Shown: piece after piece, positions 1 through 8,959 of the stretch
Position numbering within the stretch: position 1 is the first letter of the stretch
Layout: each line of letters opens with the position of its first letter
Assembly (NCBI RefSeq): GCF_042678045.1
Contig: NZ_JBHUDI010000009.1
Location: 323,316-387,315, forward strand
Direction: 5' to 3'
Length of the DNA: 64,000 nt
Source of the DNA: Natrinema amylolyticus_A
GTDB lineage: Archaea; Halobacteriota; Halobacteria; Halobacteriales; Natrialbaceae
Position numbers and translations under genes: made by a program
The notes under the pieces: model-generated
The model's database searches: none
What the model saw: the letters and a program-made list of their open reading frames with translations, nothing else
What the model was told of the DNA's origin: nothing

Positions 1-322
1 CGGCGACAGTGATCGCGACGCCGCCGATCGATGTGTACAACATCCGTCGTTCCGACGGGAGAAGCGTGACGATCCCGAGCATGACGATGGGAAGACCCAA
101 CATCGCGATCGCGTACGCGGGCCCGACCCACGCGAAGTAGTCGGCGGATCGTGGCGTGTACGTGTTGCCCCAGAGAAAGAGCAACAATGCGACGACTGCC
201 AGCCCGATGCCGCCCAGGAACAGACCGAACCCGACGTAGACGTCGGTCCGGTCCTCCGGTTCACCGATGTATTGGCGGTAGAGGTCGAAGAGATACCCGT
301 CTGGGGCCTGTTCCGCTGCCAT
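1..322 (-). CDS. haloarchaeal multi-pass membrane protein, N-terminal part (DUF7139-like)
   Basis: The gene starts at the ATG ending at 322 and runs off the left edge, so only the first 107 residues are present. A soluble N-terminus of about 28 residues (with LFDLYRQYIGEPEDRTD) precedes hydrophobic segments at about 29-51 and 64-88. A third begins near residue 96. This short cytoplasmic arm followed by helices resembles a haloarchaeal family (DUF7139 type) often labelled permease or cell-division protein. No catalytic motif is visible and the function is unknown. The start is sensible because no in-frame upstream extension is needed. The divergent HalX regulator begins about 240 bp away, so the two could share a regulatory region. 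Confidence 0.6.
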   Translation of the reverse strand, partial: MAAEQAPDGYLFDLYRQYIGEPEDRTDVYVGFGLFLGGIGLAVVALLLFLWGNTYTPRSADYFAWVGPAYAIAMLGLPIVMLGIVTLLPSERRMLYTSIGGVAITVA

Positions 323-563
323 TGACCCCCCGTTTATGCTCCAGTACTATGACTGTTGGGACGAGAAACGAACTCGACGACCGCCTGGCTCGAGCCGTGC
401 AGAGGCCACTGGAAGCTGCTACCAGATGGTTGCTGGGCAGGACCGCTGCATCGCCAGGACCAGCAGTGACACGACACGTCGATCGCGGCGCAACGTGTAA
501 CTTGCAGCGAATGACTCCATAGTTTGATGACGGTTGGGCCAAAAGCTACTTCTATCTCGAATA

Positions 564-1151
564 ATGGCTGGTAATACGAACACCGTCCTCGTCGCGGATG
601 ACGATCCCGCCGTCGTCGATCGACTGCGATCGTGGCTCGACGACTACCGAGTCGAAGCGACGACGGACGGGGACGAGACGATCGCACTCCTCGAGGCTGC
701 CGACGCAGTTGTGGTCGGTCATGACCTCCTGACAGTGTCCGGAGCTGTCGTCGCAGCCGAGATCGAACGCCGCGCGACGACACAGACGATGGCGATCCTC
801 CGCGAGAGCACGGATACCCACGACTCCCGGTTTTCCATCGGCAACACGCTCGTCAAACCCGTCGAGAAGGACGCGGTTCTCGAGACCGTCGACAGGCTCG
901 TCCGTCGCGCCAGGTACGACGAGCTGATCGCGGAGTGTACGACGCTCGCGACTGAACGGGGCGCGCTCGAGGCCGGAACCGACACCGCAGTCGCCGCACA
1001 GTCCGAGACGCTGCAACGGGAGCTCGACGAGGTATTGACGGAACTCGACGAACTGGTAGGATCGTTCGACGACGACGATTTCCGGGCCGCGTTCGCGACG
1101 TGTGAGTTCGGGACGACCACGCAGCCGCGACGTGTACGCGAGCAGTCTTGA
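564..1151 (+). CDS. response regulator with HalX domain, receiver site altered
   Basis: A 195-aa two-domain regulator: receiver-like domain at about 7-115 and a HalX-type helical domain at about 118-180. The acidic pocket (VADDD, residues 10-14) and the conserved lysine in TLVKPVEK are present. Where HalX proteins carry the phospho-accepting aspartate (pattern like LLDRRMP) this one reads VVVGHDLL, placing G52 at the Asp position with D54 two residues later. HalX proteins are common in haloarchaea and usually couple to PAS histidine kinases; no kinase is adjacent. The start at 564 (MAGNTNTVL) gives a normal receiver N-terminus; an in-frame ATG at 534 would add ten atypical residues. It may be a phosphorylation-independent or dead receiver. 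Confidence 0.8.
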   Translation: MAGNTNTVLVADDDPAVVDRLRSWLDDYRVEATTDGDETIALLEAADAVVVGHDLLTVSGAVVAAEIERRATTQTMAILRESTDTHDSRFSIGNTLVKPVEKDAVLETVDRLVRRARYDELIAECTTLATERGALEAGTDTAVAAQSETLQRELDEVLTELDELVGSFDDDDFRAAFATCEFGTTTQPRRVREQS

Positions 1152-1217
1152 GGGGCGCCGATATTCTCCGCTCTCGACAGCGTGCAGTATATACGTTCGT
1201 GGCCGCAAGGGCTGTCA

Positions 1218-2267
1218 ATGAGTCAGGAGCCGGAGTACAGCGAGGGCGACCTCAGGAACACCGGGATGCGTCTCAAACACGATCGCGAGTGGGACTACGA
1301 ACTCGAGGAGATCGTCGCCGCAATCGAGGAGCGAGACGCGAAAAAGGTCGGACTGCAGTTCCCCGAGGGGCTGAAGCGACGCGGCCCAGCCGTCGCCGAC
1401 GACCTGCGGGAACTGGCCGACGACGACGTGACGTTCATGCTGTCGGGCCAGCCCTGCTATGGGGCCTGTGACCTCGACACCTATCTGATGAAACGCACCG
1501 ACGTGTTCGTTCACTTCGGCCACTCGCCGATGAAGAACACGGACAAGGTCATCTACGTGCCGCTGTTCTCGAACGTGGAGGTCGAACCGATCATGGAGGA
1601 AGCGCTCGAGACGCTCGAGTCGCCCGAGGAGACCGAGGGCGTCGGCCTCGTGACGACGGCCCAGCATATGAACCGGTACGACGAGATGACGGCGTTCCTA
1701 GAGGAGCGCGGGTACGAGGTTCACAGCCGTCGTGGCGACGAGCGGCTGACTCACGAGGGGCAGGTGCTCGGCTGTAACTACGCGAGTGCGGACGTTCCGG
1801 CCGACCAGGTGCTGTACGTCGGCGGCGGCAAGTTCCACCCGCTGGGACTGGCGATGGAACACCCCGACAAACACGTCGTCATCGCGGATCCGGTCAACAA
1901 CGTCGTCACCGTCGCGGACACGGAGAAGTTCATGAAGCAGCGCTACGGCGCGATCCATCGCGCGATGGACGCCGAGAAGTGGGGAGTCATCTTCTGTACC
2001 AAGATCGGCCAGGGTCGCTGGGAGATCGCCCAGGAGATCTTAGACGACAACGACAACGCCTACCTCATCACGATGGACGAGGTGACTCCCGACCGACTGC
2101 GCAACTTCGATATGGACGCGTTCGTCAACACCGGCTGTCCGCGGATCACGACCGACGACGGCCCGCAGTTCCACAAGCCGATGCTCACTCCCGGCGAGTA
2201 CCGGATCGCCGTCGGCGACGAACCACTCGATAGCCTCTCGTTCGATACGTTCCACGGCACCTGGTAA
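1218..2267 (+). CDS. dph2: diphthamide biosynthesis enzyme Dph2
   Basis: Archaeal Dph2 is a non-canonical radical-SAM enzyme that transfers the 3-amino-3-carboxypropyl group of SAM to a histidine of elongation factor 2, the first step of diphthamide synthesis. The 349-aa product is of usual length. Three cysteines expected to hold the 4Fe-4S cluster are seen: C84 (in CYGAC), C186 (LGCNYAS) and C307 (NTGCPR). Their spacing matches the archaeal enzyme. LQFPEGL near residue 47 is another family signature. The start at 1218 (MSQEPEYS) is preferred over 1182, which adds a poor extension. It is monocistronic, on the same strand as its neighbours. Confidence 0.93.
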   Translation: MSQEPEYSEGDLRNTGMRLKHDREWDYELEEIVAAIEERDAKKVGLQFPEGLKRRGPAVADDLRELADDDVTFMLSGQPCYGACDLDTYLMKRTDVFVHFGHSPMKNTDKVIYVPLFSNVEVEPIMEEALETLESPEETEGVGLVTTAQHMNRYDEMTAFLEERGYEVHSRRGDERLTHEGQVLGCNYASADVPADQVLYVGGGKFHPLGLAMEHPDKHVVIADPVNNVVTVADTEKFMKQRYGAIHRAMDAEKWGVIFCTKIGQGRWEIAQEILDDNDNAYLITMDEVTPDRLRNFDMDAFVNTGCPRITTDDGPQFHKPMLTPGEYRIAVGDEPLDSLSFDTFHGTW

Positions 2268-2420
2268 CGGGTTTTCTGTCGGCGCTCTTTCCGTGGCCGT
2301 CACGCGTTTCGTGGTCAGTTGTTGTTCAGTGACGAGTTTATGGAACTGAAAGCTCGGCAGCCATAGCGAAATATGCTACTACCATCCTCACAAAAAGAGT
2401 GTGTATTGTCGAAGATAGTG

Positions 2421-2428
2421 TATAAATA
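2421..2428 (+). promoter_or_regulatory. TATA box upstream of the DUF7344 gene
   Basis: TATAAATA lies in a locally AT-rich stretch about 75 bp before the ATG at 2500. It would start transcription near 2450 and give a leader of about 50 nt. Assigned by pattern only. Confidence 0.45.
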
Positions 2429-2499
2429 CTGCATTCTGGTGTGGTTCCCAAATCAGTTTGGAGGTGTTCTTTTGCCCACTAGTCACCGACCAGTAGTCG

Positions 2500-3279
2500 A
2501 TGAGTAACTCAGCTTCGAGCGGATCGACGGCCGCTGTCCGTGATGAGTTCTTCGACGCCCTCGCCGACACCCGTCGACGAACCGTTCTCCGGCTCGTCCA
2601 TCGGCAGTCGCCCGACAGGATCGGGAAAGACGATCTTGCGCGCCATCTCGCAGCAGTAACGATGGACAAACGGTCCGCCGAGGTGACTGACGAGGACCAT
2701 CGACAGGCACTCGTCGACCTCCATCATCGACTGGTCCCAGCGCTGATCGATGTCGGCCTCCTCGAGGAATCCGACGACGGGACGGTCGCGCTCGGTGAGC
2801 ATGCAGCCTTCGACGATCCTCATCTCGAGGCAGTCGTTTCGACGCGCCACGGCGCTGACGACGCGACGCTCGACGCGGTGTTCCGTGCGCTTGCCGATGA
2901 ACACCGGCGGGCGATCCTGTCGATACTGGTCGATGCGGATCGCCCGCTCGAGACCGAAACACTGGCTCGTCGTATTGCGGCTCGCAAGGCAGAGACGACC
3001 GCCCGTGAGGTCGCTCGGGACCGCGTCGACGAGGTACTGACCTCGCTTGTTCACGTTCACGTGCCCATGCTGGCCGACGCCTCGCTCGTCGAGTACGACC
3101 CCGAAACGGGACGAGTCGCCGATGGGGACCAGCCGATCGTTCGCGCCGAGTGGCGACAGTCCGACGACGACACGGCGGCGACAGCGACCGATGAGCAGAT
3201 TACCGTCGAACGGCGTGAGGACAGCCACACGCTCGCGGCCCACCACCAGATCTATCGCGCCCAGCCACGCTCTTCGTAA
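2500..3279 (+). CDS. tandem DUF7344 (winged-helix-like) protein
   Basis: A 259-aa protein made of two copies of a haloarchaeal domain of the DUF7344 type, at about 10-100 and 122-215. Each copy starts with a helix like FFDALADTRRRTVL or VFRALADEHRRAIL, typical of winged-helix DNA-binding folds. Each continues into a region ending in a short beta pair (VGLLEESDDGTV; ASLVEYDPETGRV). This suggests an internal duplication and a transcription regulator binding DNA with paired modules. The target is unknown. An acidic, threonine-rich tail follows. The start at 2500 lies downstream of a TATA box. Flanking genes (Dph2, MBL hydrolase) give no functional hint. Confidence 0.72.
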   Translation: MSNSASSGSTAAVRDEFFDALADTRRRTVLRLVHRQSPDRIGKDDLARHLAAVTMDKRSAEVTDEDHRQALVDLHHRLVPALIDVGLLEESDDGTVALGEHAAFDDPHLEAVVSTRHGADDATLDAVFRALADEHRRAILSILVDADRPLETETLARRIAARKAETTAREVARDRVDEVLTSLVHVHVPMLADASLVEYDPETGRVADGDQPIVRAEWRQSDDDTAATATDEQITVERREDSHTLAAHHQIYRAQPRSS

Positions 3280-3436
3280 CTGCGCCGAAGCCAGACGGTG
3301 GCGAGAGCGTGGCGTGAGCGACGGCAGTATCGGGCGATGAGACGGCACTGACTCCGCTTGGACGCCGACCGCGATTCGTCCTCCCATAGACGAGGAGACG
3401 ACAACACTTACCCAGTCGGTCCCCACAGCCTCGAGT

Positions 3437-4270
3437 ATGATCGAAAGCGACTGGGACGACTGGCTCGTCCGCGACGTCGAAGACGCGACTCCGGACGGTG
3501 TCGCCGTCTGGTATCTCGGCTGTAACGGCTTCGTCCTGAAAGGGTCCGAGGGAACGACGATCTACATCGATCCGTACCTCGGGCTTGGCGATCCGCCGCG
3601 GACGGTCCGGATGATCCCCGTGCCGTTCGATCCCGACGACGTCGCGGAGGCCGACGCCGTCTTCGCGACCCACGAACACACCGACCACGTCCACGGCCCG
3701 AGTCAGGCGCCGATCCTCGCGAACACGGGCGCGACTTTCTATGCTCCCGACGATAGCGTCGCGAAAGCCCGCGACGAAGAGGCGTGGACCGACGAGTGGG
3801 ACGTCGACGACGAGCAGTTGACCGAGGTTTCCGAAGGCGACACCCTCGAGATCGGCGAGTTCACCGTCCACGTCGAGCAGGCCAACGATCCCGACGCGAC
3901 CCATCCCGTCAGCTACGTGTTCGAACACGACGCCGGCACCTTCTTCCACGGTGGCGATACGAAGCCGACCGACGAGTTCGAACGGATCGGCGACGAGTAC
4001 GACATCGATCTCGCAGTGTTTGCCTTCGGCACTGTCGGGCAGATCCCCGACAAACAGACCCGCGAGCCTAAACGAACCCGCTGGTACAACGACGAAAACC
4101 AGCTCGTCGAATGTGCCGCCGCCCTCGAGTGTGATCGGCTCCTGCCGAGTCACTGGGACATGTGGAAGGGTCTGACTGCCGATCCCACGGCGCTGCACCA
4201 CCACACGGCCAGTTTCGCGTATCCAAAGCGGCTCGAGATCGTCGAGATCGGCGATCGCGCGGTTTTGTAA
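3437..4270 (+). CDS. MBL-fold metal-dependent hydrolase (UlaG-like)
   Basis: A 277-aa cytoplasmic metallo-beta-lactamase-fold hydrolase. The metal-binding signature HEHTDH is at 79-84, with HGGDT (D174) and LPSHWDMW (H239) as further ligands. LGCNGFVLKG at the N-terminus and the tail SHWDMWKGL resemble L-ascorbate-6-phosphate lactonase UlaG and its archaeal relatives. The true substrate is not shown by context, since no sugar genes are adjacent. Length and motif order are complete, so it should be active. The start at 3437 is the first ATG of a clean N-terminus. Confidence 0.82.
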   Translation: MIESDWDDWLVRDVEDATPDGVAVWYLGCNGFVLKGSEGTTIYIDPYLGLGDPPRTVRMIPVPFDPDDVAEADAVFATHEHTDHVHGPSQAPILANTGATFYAPDDSVAKARDEEAWTDEWDVDDEQLTEVSEGDTLEIGEFTVHVEQANDPDATHPVSYVFEHDAGTFFHGGDTKPTDEFERIGDEYDIDLAVFAFGTVGQIPDKQTREPKRTRWYNDENQLVECAAALECDRLLPSHWDMWKGLTADPTALHHHTASFAYPKRLEIVEIGDRAVL

Positions 4271-4326
4271 CGATTTCCAAACTGTCCGCACGTTTTATAG
4301 TAATGGTATGGTAACGTTGGTCCCAT

Positions 4327-6348
4327 ATGACCAGCACCGCGGATACGGACGACGTAATCGAGGTCAGCGCCGACGGGATCTCAGTTCAGAAGACGTTCGA
4401 AGCGGACGAGTTTCCCGTTCCTGCGATCCGATTCGAGATCGAATCGGCCCGTGACGAGCCGGTCGCGATCCAGCTCGCCGAGGAAATCCCCGAATCGTTC
4501 CCGATGGACAAAGTCGGATTCCACCCCGACTATCACAGCGACGACTGGACTGCCTACCAGGACAACCACGTCGAGTTCACCACAACGCTCGAGCCCGACA
4601 GCGAGCTCGAAACCGTCTACGGGATTCAGATCGAGGACGAAAGCCGAGCCGCGGAGTTTCTCACGGAGCCGGTGATCGTCGAACTCGAGGCCGGCGACGA
4701 CGACCGCTCGGATGCCGACGAAGTCGACGACGAGGTCATTGGCAACATCGTCTCTGAAGACCGTAATCAGGCCGTCAAGGACATGATTGCGGGTGAATCG
4801 GATGCCGTTCCCGGCCTCGAGAACGACGAAGACGACGCAGCCGACGAAGACGACGTAGCTGACGACTCCTCGGGACTCGATCTCGATCTCGGGGACGTCG
4901 ACACCGATCCCGATCCAGTCGACGACGAGGACGACGACGAGACACCGGATATCGACCTCGGATTTGGGGACGAACAGCTCCCGGAAGACGACGAATCCGC
5001 GCTCGAGGCGGACGCTTCAGACGAGCCGGACATCGACCTCGGATTCGACGAGGACGAGGACCTCTCCGTCGAGGACGATGAGCCGGATATCGATCTCGGG
5101 TTCGACGAGGATGGGGACCTCTCCGTCGAGGACGATGAGCCGGATATCGATCTCGGGTTCGACGAGGATGGGGACCTCTCCGTCGAGGACGATGAGCCGG
5201 ATATCGATCTCGGATTCGACGAGGACGAAGAGCCGTCCATCGAAGACGAGGAGGCGATTGCTGAGGACGACACCGAACTGGCCGGCGAGGGCGAGACCGA
5301 ATCGACTGACGAAGACGAGCCGGTTGCCGAGGACGACGACGAACCGGCTGTTGAGGAGGACACCGAACCGGCTGTCGAAGCTGACGACGAACCGACTGCT
5401 GAGGCGGATACCGAATCGGATGTCGACGATGACGAACTCGATGTGACGATCGAGACTGACGCGGACGAGACGGCTCCCGAGGACGAATCGAGTACGGACA
5501 CCGATGACGAAGAAGACAAATACGAGACGGGGCTCGAGACTGACGACGCGACCAAACCGCTCGAGGCAAGCGCCGACGAGCCTGAAACGGAAGGCCCCGA
5601 GGTCGAAGCCGACACGGCCGACGACGCCGCGGAGTCACTCGAGCAAGCCAGCGATAGCGACGAGACAGTCGAAGCGGCAGCCGAGCAGACGGATCCGGCC
5701 GACGGAGCCGACGCTGACGAACCGGCAGCAGACACTGATGACGCAGCTGATGAGTCGGCTGTCGCCGAAACCGCTCCCGTCGAATTTGAGGGCTCGATTG
5801 CGGCCCGCCTTGCGACCGAGATCCGCGACGGAACGGTCGACGACGACGATCTCGAGACGATTCAGGCCGAACTCGACCTCGAGCCCTCTGGGCCGGAGAT
5901 CGCGAAAGTCGACCACCTTCAGTCCCGCGTCGAGGAGGTCGCCGCTTACACCGACGCACTCGAAACGTTCCTCGAGGACAACGGCACCGGGGCACAGCTC
6001 ATCGAGGAGGTCCAGGCCGATCTCGAGGCACTCGAAGACGATCTCGCGTCGATGGACGAGCGACTCGAGGACACCGAATCGCACGTCGATGAACTCGACG
6101 CTGACGTAGCCGATCTCACCGACTGGAACGCCGATCTCGAGACGGACCTAAGCGATGTCACCGGCGACATCGACGAATTGGACGAGACCGTCGCGGAGAT
6201 CGACGAGGACGTCACCGACCTCACGGACACCGTCGACGACGTGGAAGCCGACCTCGAAACCGTCGCGGACGACCTCGAGACGGTTCGAGAGGACGTGACG
6301 GACATCCAGGACTGGCGCGACCAGCTCGGTTCGATGTTCGCCGACTGA
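4327..6348 (+). CDS. large acidic repeat and coiled-coil protein
   Basis: A 673-aa protein of unknown function. Residues 1-110 form a plausible globular domain (FEADEFPVPAIRFEIES, VYGIQIEDES). Residues about 150-490 are a low-complexity Asp/Glu-rich stretch that includes four tandem 19-residue repeats (232-307, core EPDIDLGFDED). Residues about 500-673 return to normal composition and end in a long heptad-rich coiled coil (LEDTESHVDELDADVADL region). There is no signal peptide or membrane helix. Halophiles tolerate acidic linkers, but one this long suggests a spacer or scaffold joining a head domain to an oligomerising tail. The opposite strand carries a long Ser-rich open frame caused by the GAC/GAG composition. 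The start at 4327 follows a short TATA-containing gap. Confidence 0.75.
   Translation: MTSTADTDDVIEVSADGISVQKTFEADEFPVPAIRFEIESARDEPVAIQLAEEIPESFPMDKVGFHPDYHSDDWTAYQDNHVEFTTTLEPDSELETVYGIQIEDESRAAEFLTEPVIVELEAGDDDRSDADEVDDEVIGNIVSEDRNQAVKDMIAGESDAVPGLENDEDDAADEDDVADDSSGLDLDLGDVDTDPDPVDDEDDDETPDIDLGFGDEQLPEDDESALEADASDEPDIDLGFDEDEDLSVEDDEPDIDLGFDEDGDLSVEDDEPDIDLGFDEDGDLSVEDDEPDIDLGFDEDEEPSIEDEEAIAEDDTELAGEGETESTDEDEPVAEDDDEPAVEEDTEPAVEADDEPTAEADTESDVDDDELDVTIETDADETAPEDESSTDTDDEEDKYETGLETDDATKPLEASADEPETEGPEVEADTADDAAESLEQASDSDETVEAAAEQTDPADGADADEPAADTDDAADESAVAETAPVEFEGSIAARLATEIRDGTVDDDDLETIQAELDLEPSGPEIAKVDHLQSRVEEVAAYTDALETFLEDNGTGAQLIEEVQADLEALEDDLASMDERLEDTESHVDELDADVADLTDWNADLETDLSDVTGDIDELDETVAEIDEDVTDLTDTVDDVEADLETVADDLETVREDVTDIQDWRDQLGSMFAD
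5020..5247 (+). repeat. 57-bp in-frame tandem repeat, four copies
   Basis: Four consecutive 57-bp units begin at 5020, 5077, 5134 and 5191. Copies 2 and 3 are almost identical at DNA level, while copies 1 and 4 carry synonymous and conservative changes. Each encodes 19 residues with core PDIDLGFDED. A degenerate relative (PDIDLGFGDE) lies about 23 codons upstream. The unit length is a multiple of three, so copy-number changes would keep the frame. Confidence 0.9.
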
Positions 6349-6536
6349 GCGACACAGTTATCATATTATCGAACAGAATTCGCGATCACCCGATTGCGTC
6401 GCAACGCCTGTCACTGCTGTTGACGGCGTCTTGCGCGATCGGTGTGTGACCCGTGTTGTCCGGCAGTGTCACCCATCGATTTCGGACTGTGCCGGAAACG
6501 CAACTCGTTTATCCGTCGCCGATTGAGAACTGGTCG

Positions 6537-7463
6537 ATGGGCGAGACGATACCGATCGCTGTTCCACGAAAGGGGCGACCGCTCGAGTCAGTACTCGATC
6601 GGATCGCAGGTCGCCTCGGCGTCCCCGACCTCGCCGACGACATTACCTCGACGCTTCGTCACGAAAAGGCACTCACGAAAGGGACTATCGATCCCGACGA
6701 GGAGGACGTCTACCATCGTCTCGCAGACTACAGTACTGTCGACGACTCGACCGCACCCGAGTACACGCTGTTGCGCGACGACCGCGCCGGCAAACCGCGA
6801 CGGATCGTCTTCGACAGCGTCACGATCCCGCTGTCGGACGTCGAAGGCGCACCCGCCGGCGCGGCGGTCCAACTCGTGGGCCGCGAGGAGCCGTTCCGCG
6901 CGCTGCGGACCCACGAGTTCGCGCTCGGATTCGACAGCGCCGATCTCGTCCTCGAAGAGGTCGTCGAGCTCCGGCCGGAGCCGCTCGACCGGATCGCCGA
7001 CGTAAACGCTCGGATCAATCCCGCCGACACCGACGTACAAGTCGTCACCGGACTCGGAGACACCGTCTACCACACGCTACTGGCCACGCCCGAGGTCGCG
7101 CCGTCCGCTGAATCGATCGATCGGGACTTCCTCGAGACCTACGAGGGGCCACTCTGTATCGAGCCCAGATACGAACGGCTCGTGCAGGCGGTACTCGGCA
7201 CGCGAACGCTCGACGGCGTCGACTTTCACTATCCGGAAGACGGCCGCGAGGAAGAGGCAGCGATCGCCGACGCGGGCCTCGGTGTCTATCTGACCGTCAC
7301 CGGTTCGACCGCACGGGACCACGGCCTTCTGCTCGGCGAACAGCTGTTCCCGAGCGAGACCGTCCTACTTGAGAACACCGCGGAAACCACCGACACGGTC
7401 GATCGCGTCCGCACGCTGCTGAACGGTGCAGATCTCGAGACGGAACTCGCGGTCGGTCAATAA
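6537..7463 (+). CDS. HisG-like (ATP phosphoribosyltransferase-related) protein
   Basis: A 308-aa soluble protein. The N-terminus (IPIAVPRKGRPLESVLDRIA) resembles the opening of HisG, which usually reads roughly like IALPNKGRL. The segment around residues 160-220 (VQVVTGLGDTVYHTLL, then YEGPLCIEPRYERLVQAVL) recalls the HisG core, where an operon copy would act in the first step of histidine synthesis. The match is only partial and no his gene is adjacent (hisD lies at 58.9 kb), so it may be a paralogue with another role. The start at 6537 (MGETIPIAVP) fits the family; the open frame extends further upstream without support. Confidence 0.5.
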   Translation: MGETIPIAVPRKGRPLESVLDRIAGRLGVPDLADDITSTLRHEKALTKGTIDPDEEDVYHRLADYSTVDDSTAPEYTLLRDDRAGKPRRIVFDSVTIPLSDVEGAPAGAAVQLVGREEPFRALRTHEFALGFDSADLVLEEVVELRPEPLDRIADVNARINPADTDVQVVTGLGDTVYHTLLATPEVAPSAESIDRDFLETYEGPLCIEPRYERLVQAVLGTRTLDGVDFHYPEDGREEEAAIADAGLGVYLTVTGSTARDHGLLLGEQLFPSETVLLENTAETTDTVDRVRTLLNGADLETELAVGQ

Positions 7464-7912
7464 ACACTCGAACGCAGGCTGTCGGTGTGGGTAGCAGCCA
7501 ATCCCGATTGTACAGTCAGTTACGGAAACGTTCAGTGACGACTTCAAAGCCTCGAGGTCGTCACTGGTATCGATCGTTCGTCGCACGTTGTTCGATTCCC
7601 GAATACAACGAATACTACTGCTAGTTGACAGCTAGATGGGAGAGGTCGATGGTCTCCTCGGAGGCCGACGCTGCAATCTCGAGAGATAGTTCTCGCTGAC
7701 GGCCACAACGATCGCACATATTGGTATAGCAGTATGCGATTTATTAGTGCGAACTGCGACAGTAGATGTGAGTATAGTAGTAGTTATTTCTCGGGAAACT
7801 GGTTCGGCCAAGGTTCATTTCGGCAGACCGTGGGTACAAGCGCAAGTAATCAACAGTCAACCGACCTACAACCGCCGTAATAGCCGAGATCGCTCCAAAC
7901 ACCCGACTTCAG
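7464..7912. other. gene-poor gap before the integrase
   Basis: About 450 bp, AT-richer than the flanks, between two convergent genes. Apart from the possible CxxC microprotein I see only short unsupported frames. The part at 7740-7900 is notably AT-rich and has no recognisable gene. Confidence 0.5.
7621..7719 (-). CDS. possible 32-aa CxxC microprotein
   Basis: A short frame encodes 32 residues starting MCDRCGRQRELS and ending DLSHLAVN. It has one CxxC knuckle at residues 2-5. A TATA-like element (TAATAAATC) lies about 25-30 nt before the ATG, as expected for a leaderless haloarchaeal gene. Many haloarchaeal zinc microproteins have two CxxC pairs, so this may be half of a decayed one or a dimerising single knuckle. 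It sits in the 450-bp gap between the HisG-like gene and the integrase. Coding status is unproven. Confidence 0.35.
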   Translation of the reverse strand: MCDRCGRQRELSLEIAASASEETIDLSHLAVN

Positions 7913-8959
7913 TCACTGGGTCACGGAGTAGATAGATCCGAGATATGTCTCTCGGACACGATCGCCCCAGTTGTGGGTGTAGGTATCGATCACGTCGCCG
8001 GCGACGTCACCCCGGAGGTACTGGACGATTCCTCGATCCCCGGTTCGATCCCGCAGATGTGTCGTGAAGAAGTGCCGGAAGTAGTGTGGCGTGACGTTCT
8101 CCTGGGTCCCGCCGCCGGTGCGATACCAGCCGTGGTCGCGGGCATGTTTCTCGACGATATAGCGGACATCCGACGGCGTGAGTCGCTCGCCCCACGAGTC
8201 ACGGGTATCGAGAAAGAGCGGCCGTGACGGCGATGCCGCGTCCGGGCGGATCGCCAGCCACTCGCATACCACTCGCCGGAGTTCACTGTCGACGGGGACG
8301 ACCGTGTCCCGTTTTCGCTTGTTCGAGGCCGTCCGTTCCTCACCGTTGACGGTCGTTCCGCGGGCCGGCTCGGCAGAGACGAACATCGATTCGGGGCGTT
8401 GCTCGAGCCCGACGCGGGGCGTCCACGCGAGGTCGAGTCCCGGGGTCTCGAGGTGGAGATCCCGCAGATCGAGGTTGCAGAGTTCACCGACGCGCATTCC
8501 TGTCTTGAGGAGGGTAACGACGATGGCTCGCTCGAGAGGATGGGCGATTTCGGCGACGAACGACCGCATTTCCGGCACCGAAATGTCGCGTCGCGTTGGA
8601 TTGGTCTCGATCGATTCGGACAGTTCCTCCATGACGAGCGCCATCGGGTTGTCGTCGAAGACGCCGACGCGGGTCATGTAGTCGTAGAACCGATTGAGAT
8701 AGGAGGCGTACGTCGCGATCGTGCTGTCTTCGAACTCGCCGCGCAGTGAGTGCACCCAGGCCATACACTCCCGCCGTTTGGCTGCGCCGACCGCGTCGAC
8801 GTCGAAGCGCTCGCGGAGAAAGGCCTCGAATCGCCGCAGCACTCGTTCGTAGGCCTCGAGCGTCCGTTCGCTCTTGCCGTGATACCGCTGGTCGTCGAGG
8901 AAGTACGCGATCGGGTCAGCCACGTCCGCTGGCGCGTCGCCAGTGGGCTCAGTCGCCAT
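7913..8959 (-). CDS. tyrosine recombinase / XerC-D-like integrase
   Basis: A 348-aa recombinase. The N-terminal SAM-like core-binding domain spans about 14-110 (RTLEAYERVLRRFEAFL) and the catalytic domain about 125-345. Visible active-site elements are R156 (KTGMRVGEL), H292 and R295 (HYFRHFFTTHL), and the probable nucleophile Y327 in TYTHNW. The usual LGH tripeptide reads RGD. The ATG ending at 8959 overlaps the end of the upstream DUF5805 gene by 11 bp, which implies translational coupling. A second ATG three codons earlier is possible. Such integrase-DUF5805 pairs are widespread in haloarchaeal chromosomes, so this may be a resident recombinase and not a prophage gene. No other phage genes are nearby. 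Confidence 0.88.
   Translation of the reverse strand: MATEPTGDAPADVADPIAYFLDDQRYHGKSERTLEAYERVLRRFEAFLRERFDVDAVGAAKRRECMAWVHSLRGEFEDSTIATYASYLNRFYDYMTRVGVFDDNPMALVMEELSESIETNPTRRDISVPEMRSFVAEIAHPLERAIVVTLLKTGMRVGELCNLDLRDLHLETPGLDLAWTPRVGLEQRPESMFVSAEPARGTTVNGEERTASNKRKRDTVVPVDSELRRVVCEWLAIRPDAASPSRPLFLDTRDSWGERLTPSDVRYIVEKHARDHGWYRTGGGTQENVTPHYFRHFFTTHLRDRTGDRGIVQYLRGDVAGDVIDTYTHNWGDRVRETYLGSIYSVTQ

Noticed and set aside
5020..5247. CRISPR-like array
   Set aside because: The repeats are contiguous, in-frame and without spacers. No array elsewhere in the window and no cas genes.
4767..5735. 322-residue Ser-rich frame opposite the acidic protein
   Set aside because: Its composition is the antisense image of GAC/GAG codons; no independent coding evidence.
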